Notes: generated by a model not told the origin, from the letters alone. 64,000 nucleotides of DNA from Bombyx mori (GCF_030269925.1 NC_085129.1:14809501-14873500); one strand, 5' to 3'. Shown: positions 47,464-59,066, numbered from the stretch's first letter. Program-made: numbers and translations.

Positions 47464-47717
47464 GTTTTTTTTTTGTTTTTTGTTTTCTAGATTTGTGGAC
47501 GAGCTCACAGCCCACCTGGTGTTAAGTGGTTACTGGAGCCCATAGACATCTACAACGTAAATGCGCCACACACCTTGAGATATAGTTCTAAGGTCTCAGT
47601 ATAGTCACAACGGCTGCCCCACCCTTCAAACCGAAACGCATTACTGCTTCACGGCAGAAATAGGCGGGGCGGTGGTACCTACCCGTTCGGACTCACAAGA
47701 GGTCCTACCACCAGTAA
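47464..47717 (-). repeat. Bm1 SINE body
   Basis: Near-consensus copy from poly(T) to CCTACCACCAGTAAATG. It faces another copy 200 bp away, so the two could pair. Confidence 0.85.
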
Positions 47718-47921
47718 ATGTAAACCAGTATGTATATATAACACAGTTTTCTTGGTCACGGACGACTAAAATGTTACTTGAATATTGCGCTAACTACCGT
47801 CTGTTTTTCTATATAAACAATACTGGACTTTAATGGCTCATTTCAGACAGAACGAACTAATGTCTTGATTATGTAGTTTCAATTATATATTATAGTATTT
47901 TTACTATGTTCACGATTACTG

Positions 47922-48161
47922 GTGGTAGGACCTCTTGTGAGTCCGCACGGGTAGGTACCAGCGCCCCGCCTATTTCTGCCGTGAAGCAGTAATGCGTTTC
48001 GGTTTGAAGAGTGGGGTAACCGTTGTAACTATACTTGAGACCTTAGAACCTATATCTCAAGGTGGGTGGCGCATTTAAGTTATAGATGTGTACGGGCTAG
48101 TAACCACTTAACACCAGGTGGACTGTGAGCTCGTCCACCTACCTAAGCATTAAAAAAAAAG
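47922..48161 (+). repeat. Bm1 SINE body
   Basis: Near-consensus copy from ACTGGTGGTAGG to AAGCATTAAAAAAAAAGG, in inverted orientation to the copy at 47464. Confidence 0.85.
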
Positions 48162-48804
48162 GCGAAAGTCGAAGAAAATATCATATTGCAAATTCAATCT
48201 TTGGTTCTTTCACGAGCGCGCGCTATTACGAGTACAAATATCATAAGATCAAATTTTCATCCAATGTCTTCGACCCTATTATACGTAGCGGGATGCCGGT
48301 CGGGTTTTGTTATGCAGTATACGAACGACCAACGACAATAAAGAAGTGATATCAAACAATTCTGGAGTTCAGGGTTTCCATATATTTTTTTTTACTTTAC
48401 ATTAAATTTTAAATAAACAATAGTACTGTATCGGTGGTTGCGTGAAGAATTCAGAACGTCGGAGCCTTGGTATTTTGTTTTTATAGCTTTATAAGACGTA
48501 AATTAAACGGTGAATGATTACTAAAATGAAAATCTAAGAACAAATATTTCTATTTTTTCCTATTTTTAGACGAAATCTCGAATAAGATTCGGGGTGGGGT
48601 CATTCACGGGAAGAGACTTTGAGAAGTCGTTTTTGTGTTTGTAACAACTTTTGCTCGCATTGGATTCAACACTCGGTCTTTTATAGGGATGATACTAAGA
48701 TCGATAGTAAATTTACTAAGCTTCACGAGACGTGCTGTTGATATGTGGTATTTTAATTTCGCTGCATACGGCCCCGCTAATCTGCTCTTTCAGTCATGGA
48801 TAAT

Positions 48805-48892
48805 TACGTAAGCAGAAATGGTATACAGCCAATTTGATGATCAGTGGTTATCCTCTTTAATGCAAACCAGTAATAGCAGGGACACATGCGGA
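48805..48892 (-). repeat. Repeat C, degraded
   Basis: Only TTTGATGATCAGTGGTTATC and AGTAATAGCAGGG remain in order. Confidence 0.35.
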
Positions 48893-50375
48893 CCGTTATC
48901 AAAGCCACATATAAAGGACTAAGGACTTTTTGAAGTTAATTTAAAGGAAGTAATGTGCGATATTTATTCTAGAGCCGGACGGTACGCAATCTATAAACGA
49001 AGTTAAAAAGATCAAATGAATTTTGATGTAAACGAACAAACCAAAGGAAATGTTTATAATGAACAAAGATAACGTTGAAGACAAATATTATTCATTGTTT
49101 AGAAAGATCGATTTTGCAGTCGGACAGTTAAAACAATATCGACATGGCCCCATCCCTATTTCTAGAGTAGTGAGGCAGCACTCTCGACGTAGTTTCAACT
49201 CCTCGTCTTGCATTATCAACTGTTCTGCATAACTTTTGCGAGTCCACTGACTTCTGCTGCAGGGAATGAAATGGTCTAATTAGTGTTACTGAAAATGTTT
49301 ACCCTTGTAAAGCATACATAAAGGTTTAATTAAAATTATAAATGAACGCGTTTGTTTGGCAGTGTTCAGAGCAGAATTTGTTTATTCTGTGAATTCACTA
49401 TTAGTGACGCTCACTAGTTACCATAGATAAGTATAAATTCTTGTTTGAGACCGCTGCTTATGTCATACGAGTATATTCTGTGGCAGTATTCAAATAACCG
49501 ACAAAAATAAATAAGCTTAAAATTGCTACAGGAAAATTATTAATTCGTATTTATTACGTATGGCAATATTTTTGTTTTTTAGTTTTTAAATTGCTAACGA
49601 GACTTTTAAGCCAAGTAGTATCGCATTTAAAAAAATGCTTTACATAATCGCCAACAATATTTGTCTTCTTCGATCATCTCCCTTTCCTAGTACTAGCGAG
49701 TGGTTAAAAAGGGCAACACAGAAACTGAAGCTCACTTTCTATGAACGAAACTGATGAATAAAACCTTACCTTCATCTAACTATTATTATTAGTGATCCAT
49801 TCCAATTAATCTTCTGATTGAAGGGCCTGTGGGTTCACGCAAGCAAACATCAGAGGACATTTGGTAGCATTCATGTGTTGAGTGGCTCAGTGTTACTATA
49901 GCAAGAGTCAATGGCTGGGATTCGACAGTAAAGTAAATCTTCATCTATAAATTAACAAGTGTGTTGCCTTTTTGAATTTTATTACGCTAGTTTTTTTTAT
50001 CAGATTAATTATTTTCAACCCAAGAAGTAGTTCCATATTTGTTATTCTTAAATGTAATAGCTACAGCAAGGCGTGACAGAGGATTAATTTGGTGAAAGAT
50101 TCTATTTTACACAAAAATTCAAGAGCACATTAAGCGCCTTCTAAACTTTAAAGCTGATGATAAAAATAAAATGACATTGTTCGTGAAAGCTACCGGATGT
50201 GAGGGTCCTGAATTGCCTCGTAAAGCTGTCAGCAGAGTCCGAGGTCAGGATCCGAACCTGTTGCTTTGTGAAGATGGGCCATCTATTTAAACGCTAGATT
50301 TAGGCGGTTTTTTATTTGACCGTTAATGCGGTACCGATGTTAATGTCTGACCGTATTTTCAAATATATAAGAATA
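48893..50375. other. Long stretch without recognised repeat or gene
   Basis: About 1.5 kb of AT-rich sequence with small open frames only. Confidence 0.5.
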
Positions 50376-50588
50376 CTAGCGATCCGCCCTCGCTTCGCTT
50401 CGTAAATTGTAATTTATTATTGATTTCTCCACTATTTAATGGATGTTATTATGCATATAAGCCTTTCTCTTCAATCACTCTATCTATTAAAAAAAACACA
50501 TCAAAATCCGTTGCGTAGTTTTAAAGATTTAAGCATACATAGAGATATAGCGACAGAGAAAGCGACTTTGTTTTATACTATATTGTAG
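50376..50588 (-). mobile_element. Helitron, non-autonomous (family 2)
   Basis: On the minus strand it ends GAAGCGAAGCGAGGGCGGATCGCTAG|T, the family 2 terminus. The 5' boundary near 50588 is inferred from a decayed TATAGTATAAAACAAAGTCGC start. Confidence 0.6.
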
Positions 50589-50789
50589 TAATTTAGGAGC
50601 TTAGTTTATTTGATAAAAAGCACTATTGTTACTAACAACTTATGAACGTAAATAAACTGTTTATCTACCAGCACATAAGGACATTATCTTATGACTGAAT
50701 GTAGTGTAATTGAGGAATAGTCACTTCATGTAATATTTGAATTATTGTAACAACACATGCTGTAAGCTAGGATTCGTAACACCGCTTTT

Positions 50790-51190
50790 TTGTTGCACCA
50801 GACGGGTCAACGATCTCCCGGTCAATTTAATGTGAACTGTTATAAGAGTCCATAGACATCACAACAGAACACCTTCCTCCTCTTTAAGTTGGAATTTAAT
50901 TACTTCGCAAGTTCGGAGTACTTCGCGACAAAAATAAACAGGATAGCATTTACTACCCGTGCGGGCATACGAAAAGCCCACCAATTATGCAAATTCATAA
51001 ATTTCTGTAATTCGACTTATATAACACAAAATTATTGTATCATAGTGTATGTCGTTAGGAAATTAATGTCAAGTACGTTGATTCATTAGAGAAATTGGTA
51101 CTTGCTAGGTGAATTTGAACACTAGCATAGTTGCAACGCTTAATACTGCTACAGCGAGACGTCTCATTTCTTATGCCACAACGACTTCAT
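50790..51190 (-). repeat. Bm1 SINE, old and degraded, near full length
   Basis: The order of Bm1 landmarks on the minus strand is kept (head with GTGTTCAAATTC, middle, body with CCGTGCGGGC) but many bases differ. It is one of the oldest copies here. Confidence 0.55.
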
Positions 51191-52489
51191 TAATGACTTA
51201 TAATTAATAAAGTTTATTAAAAACTTGATCTATAGTCGCTCTACAACTGCAACTATATCTATAGTGACAACTATAGTTGCTCATCATGAAACCAAAGATG
51301 CAAGTTTCAACAACAATAGCTTCCCCGCGTTGCAGAGTGAACAGCACATTATACCACAAGAGAAACAGCGGAACGGTATTACCATATCTGAATAGTCGCT
51401 ATCGCACATGATAAATATCACCTCTATTGTAGGTACAGACGACAGTGCAGTAGATAACGAGAATTAAAATAAAACAAGCTAAATAATAATACAATGAAAA
51501 AGATACATAATTATCTAAGTTCAGAATAAAACTATTTCACTTAAGTGACAACAAAAAAAAATACAGCTAATTAGGGGAAAAGTAATGGATTCAAAATTTT
51601 ATAGGGTTCATGATTACGACAATAAATTTATACACGTAAGATACTGAGCGATCAGAGTCCGTGTAATCTTAAAGTTAATAACAGACTCATACTAAATAGA
51701 ATCCGCAATTCATATTTACAGGAAAAATGAAAACTTCATTGTGACAGAGCCATCCAAAGCCGGTGATCTTTCACACGAGAGACGGACAATGTCCCTGTAC
51801 CACCAGTTTATCGTCGTTTCCACCAACACTAATTGATTATCTTATCATAATTCCCACGAAAAGCCTTTTCATGCAAACAAAAGGTTGATCCCTCTGAGTG
51901 AGAGGTCCGTTGAAACTGGACGTAATTAATCACTAAAGGCTTTTAAAGAAGGATATTATATGAGATTAAGTACGCTTTATGCCGGCTACCAATTATGTGT
52001 CGCTAAGCTGCGAATTTTTTATGTGTTATCAAGTGTAGCACATCTTTGTAAATGAATTGTGCATTCAGATATATTTATGTATATAGGGAAATATGTAGGT
52101 TCAATGATTTTAACAATTTAGGCGGCTGTGTGAGGAGGGAGTCTCTTAAAAAGATTTAAATCTGCTTTGTCAAAGAGGATATACGCAAGAAAGGCATTGA
52201 TGCAAAGAAATGGAAAAAGAGAATATAGAAATATCATTTAATACAAGATATACCTACTGCGCATAGATCACATTGCACTAATCTTTTTGCACTTAAAGTT
52301 CACAAAAACAACGTCTCATACTTTAATCTCATTGTTAGAACGGTACATTATGAGTTGGCAAGTAACAACACTATTTGAAAATAGTTTTTATAAATATTGT
52401 AAATTAGTTAAATATATTCTCAAATAATTAACATTGTCCGGTTAATGATACATTCGATTTAATTTAATTAGATAGTAACTTACATAATA
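51191..52489. other. No gene recognised
   Basis: AT-rich; 51240-51280 contains short repeats of CTATAGT. Nothing else identified. Confidence 0.5.
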
Positions 52490-52530
52490 TGTGTGTGAGT
52501 GTGTGTGCGTGCGATTATGTGTGTGTGTAT
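52490..52530. repeat. (GT)n microsatellite beside the mariner
   Basis: Interrupted GT units end two bases before the TA flank of the mariner. Confidence 0.85.
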
Positions 52531-52533
52531 GTA

Positions 52534-52560
52534 CCTAGTCTTGCCATAAATACTGAGACA
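52534..52560 (+). repeat. Left terminal inverted repeat of the mariner
   Basis: It runs inward from the TA at 52532 and contains TTGCCATAAATACTGAGACA, matching the other end in reverse complement with about four mismatches. Confidence 0.85.
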
Positions 52561-52573
52561 AAGGAAAAAAAAT

Positions 52574-53514
52574 CTATTGCAAGTAACATTTATTACTTTT
52601 ACAGTGTGTTAGTTTAATATAAAACAATTTAAAATATAAAAAGCTTATTCGAAGTGGTCTCCATTGGCTGCAATACAGTCCTTTAAACGTTGAGTTATTA
52701 ATAGAAGCACGCACTCTTTCCATGGGAAAATTTTTCACTGCCAATCGTACGGATTGTTTTAGGGACTCCAAGCTATCATGGCGCTTAGAGCAAGCCTCTA
52801 AAACTGACCATAAATCACAATCCAGCGGATTAAGATCGGGACTAGACGACGGCCAGTCTTCAGCTCTGATGAAGTCCGAAACGTTCGTTTCCAACCAAGA
52901 CTGCGTACCCCGAGCTTTATGACCTGGCGCCGAGTCTTGCTGGAAGGACCATTCTTGATTATTGAACATGGTGTTGTTAAGGGGTTTCACTACCTTCTCA
53001 AGAATGGTATCTTGATACACTTGTGCCGATGTTTTGATACCTTTTTCACAAAAGTATGGCTCAGTCACTCCTTCATAGCTAATACCCCACCAAACCATCA
53101 CTGAAGTCGGATAGTGCCCACGTTGCACTCTGTCGACTAATTGGGAAGCTTCCTTAGAGCTTTGAGCATAAATACGGTCATTTTGTTTGTTAAAATGTTA
53201 CTCAATTGTAAAAAATTTCTCATCCGTAAACAAATTTTTTCTATGACCTCCCTTTGCGTATCGCTTCAGTAGTTGTTTCGTTTTTACCACCCTATTCTCT
53301 TTTAAATTATCAATTAAGAAATGACCAGTACGTCTCTTATAGGCTGCATGTCCTAAGTCATCTTTTAAAATACGCGACATGGTTACACAACCCGCTACAC
53401 AAACATTTTACTAATACCAAGCGTATGGAGAGTTTTAAAAAATGAATTTGGCCCCATACCTACTTTGTGTGATGCAATCACAGCGATTCAGTTCTCTTTA
53501 TCACCGCACTCCAT
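52574..53514 (-). pseudogene. Mariner transposase, DD37D type, broken
   Basis: The DDE recombinase would cut and paste the surrounding element. The N-terminal piece starts at the ATG at 53512-53514 and is soon interrupted by TGA and TAG, then joins, after a deletion of most of the DNA-binding helix-turn-helix region and a frame change, to MSRILKDDLGHAAYKRRTGH (from 53380). The first catalytic Asp is in LFTDEKFF. A stop (TAA, 53198-53200) then splits the frame. The remaining 185 codons are open and hold the second Asp (FQQDSAPGHKA) and the third in SPDLNPLDCDLW, with 37 residues between them, which defines DD37D. VMVWWGI is also conserved. All three catalytic residues survive, but the stop codons and lost DNA-binding domain make the gene inactive. 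Confidence 0.85.
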
Positions 53515-53630
53515 TTTAATATCGCAAAATATTGTACAATGTATTGGCGCCAAAACGAGAAAACTCAATGAGCAATCATATAAAAATAACAGATTCCAAA
53601 TTCAAATGTAATATTTTGTTTATTTTTAAT

Positions 53631-53657
53631 TGTAACAGTATTTATGGCCAGACTAAG
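53631..53657 (-). repeat. Right terminal inverted repeat of the mariner
   Basis: It contains CAGTATTTATGGCCAGACTA on the + strand, directly before the TA at 53658. It is the transposase-proximal (5') end. Confidence 0.85.
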
Positions 53658-53896
53658 TATTTACAAACAAGGTATTTAGGCATCTATTCAGTTGTTATAA
53701 TTTTTCTGTATGCACCTGTTTTGAATTGCAATCCAGATTGTAGGTATATTAAATTTTTAAACTTATAATTTCTATAGTTGTAATATGTTTTGTGCATCCA
53801 TAAAGGAAAAAAAAATATATGTATGTTGTGCCGAAATCGCACAGTGGGATAAGGGCGAGAAGAAGTAGAAGATGATTTTAATGATGGTGGTAGCTT

Positions 53897-54143
53897 TACG
53901 GGTGGTAGGACCTCTTGTGAGTCCGCACGGGTAGGTACCACCATCCCACCTATTTCTGCCGTGAAGCACTAATGCGTTTCGGTTTGAAGGGTGGGGCAGC
54001 CGTTGTAACTATACTGAGACCTTAGAGCTCATATCTCAAGGTGGGTGGCGGCATTTACGAGTTAGACGTCAATGGGCTCCAGTAATCACTTAGCACCAGG
54101 TGGGTTGTGAGCTCGTCCACCAATCTAATCAATAAAAAAAAGA
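53897..54143 (+). repeat. Bm1 SINE body
   Basis: Near-consensus, with one ACTGG to ACGGG change at its start and AATCAATAAAAAAAAG at its end. Confidence 0.8.
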
Positions 54144-54169
54144 AGAATAACGTAATATTTAATAAACGA

Positions 54170-54330
54170 CCAGCTGATCCGGCAGACTTCGTAGTGCCTC
54201 AATCGATAAATAGAAGACCTAACCTTTTGTATAAAATAAACTAAAAACAAACAAAAGGAATCCGTCCGAGAGGGGACACATCAAAGGAAAAACAAAATTG
54301 TTATTTTTATTTAATTCCGAGCATTTTCGC
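54170..54330 (-). mobile_element. Helitron-like element (family 4), truncated
   Basis: Strongly similar to the 3' 160 nt of 34095-34394, including the GCAGACTTCGTAG-GCCTCAATCG phrase on the + strand. The 5' half is missing. The terminus reads CAGCTGG instead of CAGCTAG. Confidence 0.5.
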
Positions 54331-54339
54331 ACGCAAATT

Positions 54340-54740
54340 AATTGCAGACTGATTTGTCAGTTAGTTAGAAAAATAAGCCTCATGACATCGAAAATTTAGG
54401 GTTCGGAGAATCACTCAAAATAATGGAAAAAGAGTTCCGCCACGGTAGCCATAGCGGTAGCCACGGCTCACAACATTAATGACGTGTGCGGAGTGAACAC
54501 TACAAACAAGCGCACGACTCGTTATTGGTTTGAATGCTTCCGACATGGAAATTTTAATCTAAAAATGAACCGCCCGAAAACTAAAGTCAACAGCGTGGAA
54601 GCTGACGATGCTCAATCTACCGCTGAGTTAGTAGCTTTCAACGTTAGCATCAAAATAATATTGGTCCATTTGGAAAATCTAATGAATAAGCCTTTTTCGA
54701 ATATTTCTTACAATAATCTAAATTACACTCACATTTAGCT
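54340..54740 (+). pseudogene. Second mariner-like element, transposase N-terminal remnant
   Basis: An ATG at 54423 opens MEKEFRHG, then the frame shifts. The main open frame (54484-54738) reads CGVNTTNKRTTRYWFECFRH and GNFNLKMNRPKTKVN, then a decayed DDAQSTAEL. This matches the first helix-turn-helix and linker of mariner transposases (xVYGVN...R-RYWF--FR-G-F-L---RGRP-TKV), with the GRP linker partly deleted. It is a different subfamily from the DD37D element 0.7 kb away. The catalytic domain is absent and no inverted repeats were found. Confidence 0.65.
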
Positions 54741-55121
54741 GAAATTCGATATAATATATGATGATTCATCTCACGATGGGTATGCGTCACTAACGTCATC
54801 ATTATGAAAACTGATACTTAGACCTTATATCAGAAGGCATATGGGAGTATTTCCGTTATATTACCTATCTGTGAGTTTCAGTAATTGCGTCATGGCAGAA
54901 CTTTAAAGATATTAGGCCATCAGAGATAAGTATTAAGTAGGTTCTTCATTAAAAGCTATGAATCCTGTTCATTAAGGCTCAAGTAAAAGAAAGCCCTTTT
55001 ACAGCTTTACGGTAAAGCTCTGTCGCCAGGGACGCTACAGCGTAATACAGTTCTCTCTGTTTTTCTGTTAGGGTCAATTTTGTGAGAGATAGCGTTTTAA
55101 GGTTTTAAAAAAGAGCGATTA

Positions 55122-55385
55122 ACTGGTGATAGGTCGTTTTATGACTCGGCGAGGGTCGATAACACCACCCTGTCTACTGTATTTTTGCCGCGTAGCAGTA
55201 ATGCGTTCCGATGTGAAGAATAGGACAACGGTTGTACTATAAGACTGGGATTTAGAACGCTTGTCTTAAAGTGCATTTCGGTATTTGTGTTGTTAATGTT
55301 TATAGGCACTTAACACAATAACAGCAACCACTTAACACAATTTGTGCCGTGAATTTGTTAGCCCGCGCAATGAAAAAGTAGGAGT
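55122..55385 (+). repeat. Bm1 SINE body, diverged
   Basis: AACTGGTGATAGG, CCACCCTGTCTA and GCAGTAATGCGTTCCG are in order. The 3' part contains a partial duplication of CACTTAACACAAT. Confidence 0.6.
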
Positions 55386-55587
55386 AGGTCTCTTGTATGC
55401 GTTAATATGAAATGCACTGTATTATTGCAACGATTAGTGCGGCTCCATCTTCAAACTGTGGTGTATCAAGGTTATTCTTACTCGAAATATAATGAGCCAA
55501 CTGATGTGGTTTGTCTAATGAATTGCGTCCTTTCTAGAAAGGCTTGTATATTTCTATTACGATATTTAGTTTTTTGGCTTTTTATTC

Positions 55588-55768
55588 CTACCTTTTTGCT
55601 GGTAGCCTAAGATGCTATTCCGGCTACGCACGGACGAGTAAGTGATTTGCTAACATTAACCCTAGCAAGAGCAGTGCTTCGCAGAATATACTAGCGAATC
55701 GGGATCGCGATCCACTGAAAAGATCCGACTAGAAACTCAGTGGGTTAGTTCGCTCATCTAAAAAGTTC
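55588..55768 (+). repeat. Repeat B
   Basis: Diverged copy; CCTAGCAAGAGCAGTGCTTC and GAAACTCAGTGGG are intact. Confidence 0.65.
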
Positions 55769-56377
55769 CGAGAGTGAATCCAGGGATCCGACAAGACATG
55801 TTTCGTGCGACGGCAGCTTTGAGTTACCATACGCTTAGGTATTGACGATGACAGCCAACAAAAATATTGCTGTTTTGTAAATCAAAAGAATAAAAACGCT
55901 ATCGCTTGTGTTTGAAGGCAACGTCGGAGGCTTAGTGTATTCGCGGGAGCATTGTGAAGGGTTCACTCGTCGGTTATAATAATTCCTATTGTCACTCGTC
56001 GCTGAATACGTTCCGCTGAGTTTCTTCGCGTTTTATATGTGCCGTAAGACTTCAAGATGAGGGTAATAGAGAATCATCGTAATAAACGTATTTACAAAAG
56101 GTCTGATCTATAGAACAACTCAAGATTTTTAGAGCACAAAAGATGATTAGACTTGAACGAAGCATTAAAAGATTATACGGCTTTTTTTTAAATTAAAAAT
56201 AATTTAGGAGTAACGATGCTCGAGTTTTGTTTACTCTGTGATATATCGAAAGGGATCATGCCCGCGGATGTATCATTTTCGGTCACGGAATCCACAGAGA
56301 ATCTACCAGACTAAATGTTGGAATTATATTACTTACGTAAGCATGAAAAGCTTAGAATAGGTATATATTTAATATTA

Positions 56378-56480
56378 CTAGCGGCCCGCTCCAGCTTCGC
56401 TCGGGTCTTTAACAAAAATTTAGAAATAAAAAATTATAATACACGCACATCAGTCCTTTTCTAATTGCGTCAGGTTACTA
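56378..56480 (-). mobile_element. Helitron 3' end, remnant
   Basis: On the minus strand CCCGAGCGAAGCTGGAGCGGG can pair at its ends and is followed by CCGCTAG|T. The 5' boundary could not be found, so the extent is a minimum. Confidence 0.45.
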
Positions 56481-56774
56481 AAAAATGAAAATTATAAAGA
56501 TAGTTTTGAATATTATTATTTTAATGAACTTTTATTTTCATTTAAATTTTTTTTTATCTCTTAATTTATTTATTTTATATTATGATTCTTCTAATTTTCG
56601 TAAAAAGGTCATACATACAAAACTGAAACCATTGAGTTTATTGAGTCAAAGCTTCACTATAAACGATATTCGAAGTTGTTTTATTTTTTTTTAATAAAAG
56701 AACCCTTATCGTGACATAACTATAATAGTTTAGATATTCTCGAGTTGGTAATCTATCGGCTATAGTTTTTGACA

Positions 56775-56990
56775 TATCATCATTTTCCTGCCCCGCTCCT
56801 AGTCACCTGGGGTCGGCGCAACATGTTTTCTCCTTCGATACTCCTCTATCATATAACACATCTTCGCTCACTCCCCCCTTACACATATCGTCTTTCACAA
56901 GTTTCACACAATCCATCCATTTTTTCTTAGGTCTACCTCTTCCTCTAAAGCCTTCCACATTTATAGTTAAAACTCTCATAACAACCTCAT
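56775..56990 (-). pseudogene. LINE reverse-transcriptase C-terminus (CCADPR type)
   Basis: The minus strand reads GFRGRGRPKKKWMDCVKLV, then KDDMCKGGVSEDVLYDRGVS and KEKTCCADPR before a stop. The combination of a GRPKK-W-DC-K-D block and a terminal KTCCADP is characteristic of a widespread insect LINE (RTE/BovB-like) family. The frame is open for about 50 codons. The 5' part is missing. Confidence 0.7.
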
Positions 56991-57209
56991 TGTCATTTCT
57001 ATAGTTTGGTTTCTGACATACTTTATGACATATGCGTATGTCCCGCTATCTATTTCTGTCGTAAAGCGACTAAAAGACTGCGGAAAACATTAAAATACCA
57101 TTGAGACTACGAACTCAAGTCTCTTGAAACGTTATGACATTCATGTAATGTATACATAATAACACTAGATATTTTCCTTTTCTAAATATTATCGTTGTAT
57201 CAACTGCGC

Positions 57210-57492
57210 AACTGAGGGTTTTAAAGTTCTTTGGTCACATCTCCAGAAAAGAGCACTAATTGGAGAGACTCGTAGTCCAGGGCCGGGTGGAAGGCAGGAG
57301 ATCACGCGGCCGCTCACAGACCCGCTGGACTGACTTAATAAAGAACTGAGTCCACTATGGTCGAAAGTACTCGAAGCGCCTCGAACCGCCAGACCTGGAA
57401 GCGCAATGCCTGGGGGGCGGTCCTCGGGAGCATGGGAGACCTAACGGATCCTTCTGCACATACATCAGCGCAACCACGACCACTCTGACAAG
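57210..57492 (+). pseudogene. LINE reverse-transcriptase C-terminus with stop and frameshift
   Basis: In one frame the sequence reads LRVLKFFGHISRKEH, a TAA stop, then LERLVVQGRVEGRRSRGRSQ and TRWTDLIKN. A frame change then gives STRSASNRQTWKRNAWGAVL followed by GSMGDLTDPSAHTSAQPRPL and a stop. Both halves are typical of one LINE protein family, so the break is a small indel. It lies 220 bp from another LINE tail on the opposite strand. Confidence 0.7.
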
Positions 57493-58629
57493 AGTGTTCG
57501 ACTGAGAAGAATAAAAATATATCATCGCTGTGGTAAATGGTATGCATAAAATCAGAGATCGAAACGACATCTCACCGTAGCTTGTGTCATTACTTCGCGG
57601 ACAGCGGCTGTGAAAGGTTGTGTTGACTAGCTGAATACTTAAATGTCGTTTTAAATCTGTTTTTCGACTTCTTACCTGATTAAATTGATATCAGATACCT
57701 ACCGAACGCCACAATCGACGTATTGATACTTAATGTAATTCACGGTGAGAACTTAGCGTAAAGTGACCACGTTATTAGGTACATTAAACAGTTTATCGCG
57801 GAGATTAATAGCTGTTAAGATCACTCACTCGTCTATTCGAATACCCCAGCGGCCTTTTCATATCGATAAGCTGCGTCATTTCCTGAATGTTTAGTAAAAC
57901 ATGACGAGTCATTCCCTGGACATACTAAACTCACCCACCCAAATACTTTATTTCTTGTTGTTGATATTCGTAAATAGATTTAAACTTGCCCGAGTCATGA
58001 GATAACCACCGGTAATCGTACTTAGCTGGCGACAGAGATGGTTTCAAAAATAACATAAAATAACGAAATAATGTATTTAAAGTAACACGAATAACAAAAA
58101 AGATCGAAAAAAGATAGAAGATTTTTATTTTGCCTGTTAAGATCTAAGATACTTAAAACAAAACAACGGTACACTGTGACAGAAAATCGCTGAAGCAACT
58201 TTGTAACTTATACACCCTATTTACTTTAGCACCTAAGGATGCCTTAAACCAACGCTTATTGCTCCCTTCACATCCGAAAGACATCTTAATCTTTAACTTA
58301 CAAGCACACAAAAACTTCGAAACACTCAATTAAAGTTCGGAGTGTTAGCTTACGAGCTTAAAAGTGTTCTCGGAATTCGTTTTAAATTTTCCGAAGGGAA
58401 GTTGAATCAGCTTAATTAAAAAAAAAAGTAAATTGCTTAACTCGAGGAGATAAGAAGCTGATAATGTTTCTTTAATTAAACTTTCTTGTTGATACGGTTA
58501 AGTGTTTCAGCGGGACGTATTTAATAAAATGTTTTAAATATGTATTGTGTGTGTATGTATGTGTTAAATATGTATGTATGTATTTCGGTATTTTGATTTC
58601 TTCATTCCGACGAGTTCAATACTTTTGAT
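57493..58629. other. No gene recognised
   Basis: AT-rich, with a TGTATGTA microsatellite near 58545-58580. Confidence 0.5.
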
Positions 58630-58679
58630 GAAACTGAAATAGCCTCTCAAGGCTATCAGCAAAGGTAGAAAAAAAAATA
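58630..58679 (-). repeat. Repeat B, 5' end only
   Basis: ATAGCCTCTCAAGGCTATCA followed by GGTAGAAAAAAAA; a 50-nt stub directly before a Bm1 SINE. Confidence 0.5.
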
Positions 58680-58680
58680 C

Positions 58681-59066
58681 TTGTCGTAAAAATTTTCTAA
58701 TGAAATACGTACTCAACAAATGTTCACGATTGACTTCCACGGTGAAGGAATAACATCGTGTAATAAAAATCAAAACCCGCAAAATTATAATTTGTGTAAT
58801 TACTGGTGGTAGGACCTCTTGTGAGTCCGCACAAGGTAGGACAACGGAAAACAATGCGGTAGGTACCACCGCCCTGCCTATTTCAGCCGTATGCAGTAAC
58901 GCGTTTCGGTTTGAAGGGTGGGGTAGTCGTTGTAACTACTGCGACCTTAAAACTAATATCTCAAGGTGGGTGGCGGCATTTACGTTGTAGATGTCTATGG
59001 GCTCCGGTAACCACTTATCACCAGGTGGGTTGCGAGCTCGTCCACTAATGTGAGCAATAAAAAAAG
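58681..59066 (+). repeat. Bm1 SINE lacking only the tRNA head
   Basis: It starts within the middle part (TTTTCTAATGAAATACGTAC) and carries the complete body. A roughly 20-nt insertion after GAGTCCGCAC duplicates the GGTAGG motif. Its 5' end abuts a repeat B tail at 58630-58679. Confidence 0.75.

Larger units (their letters stand above)
52534..53657 (-). mobile_element. maT (DD37D) mariner element with both terminal inverted repeats
   Basis: The element is bounded by TA dinucleotides at 52532-52533 and 53658-53659, the target duplication of the Tc1/mariner superfamily. The two ends match as imperfect inverted repeats over about 27 bp and share the core CAGTATTTATGGC. It contains a broken transposase gene on the minus strand. 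At 1,124 bp it is shorter than an intact element of this family (about 1.3 kb), which fits the internal deletion in the transposase. It resembles the Bombyx Bmmar1/mori lineage. Confidence 0.85.

Noticed and set aside
58564..58869. The 101-codon minus-strand frame as a gene
   Set aside because: It lies across a repeat B stub and a Bm1 SINE.
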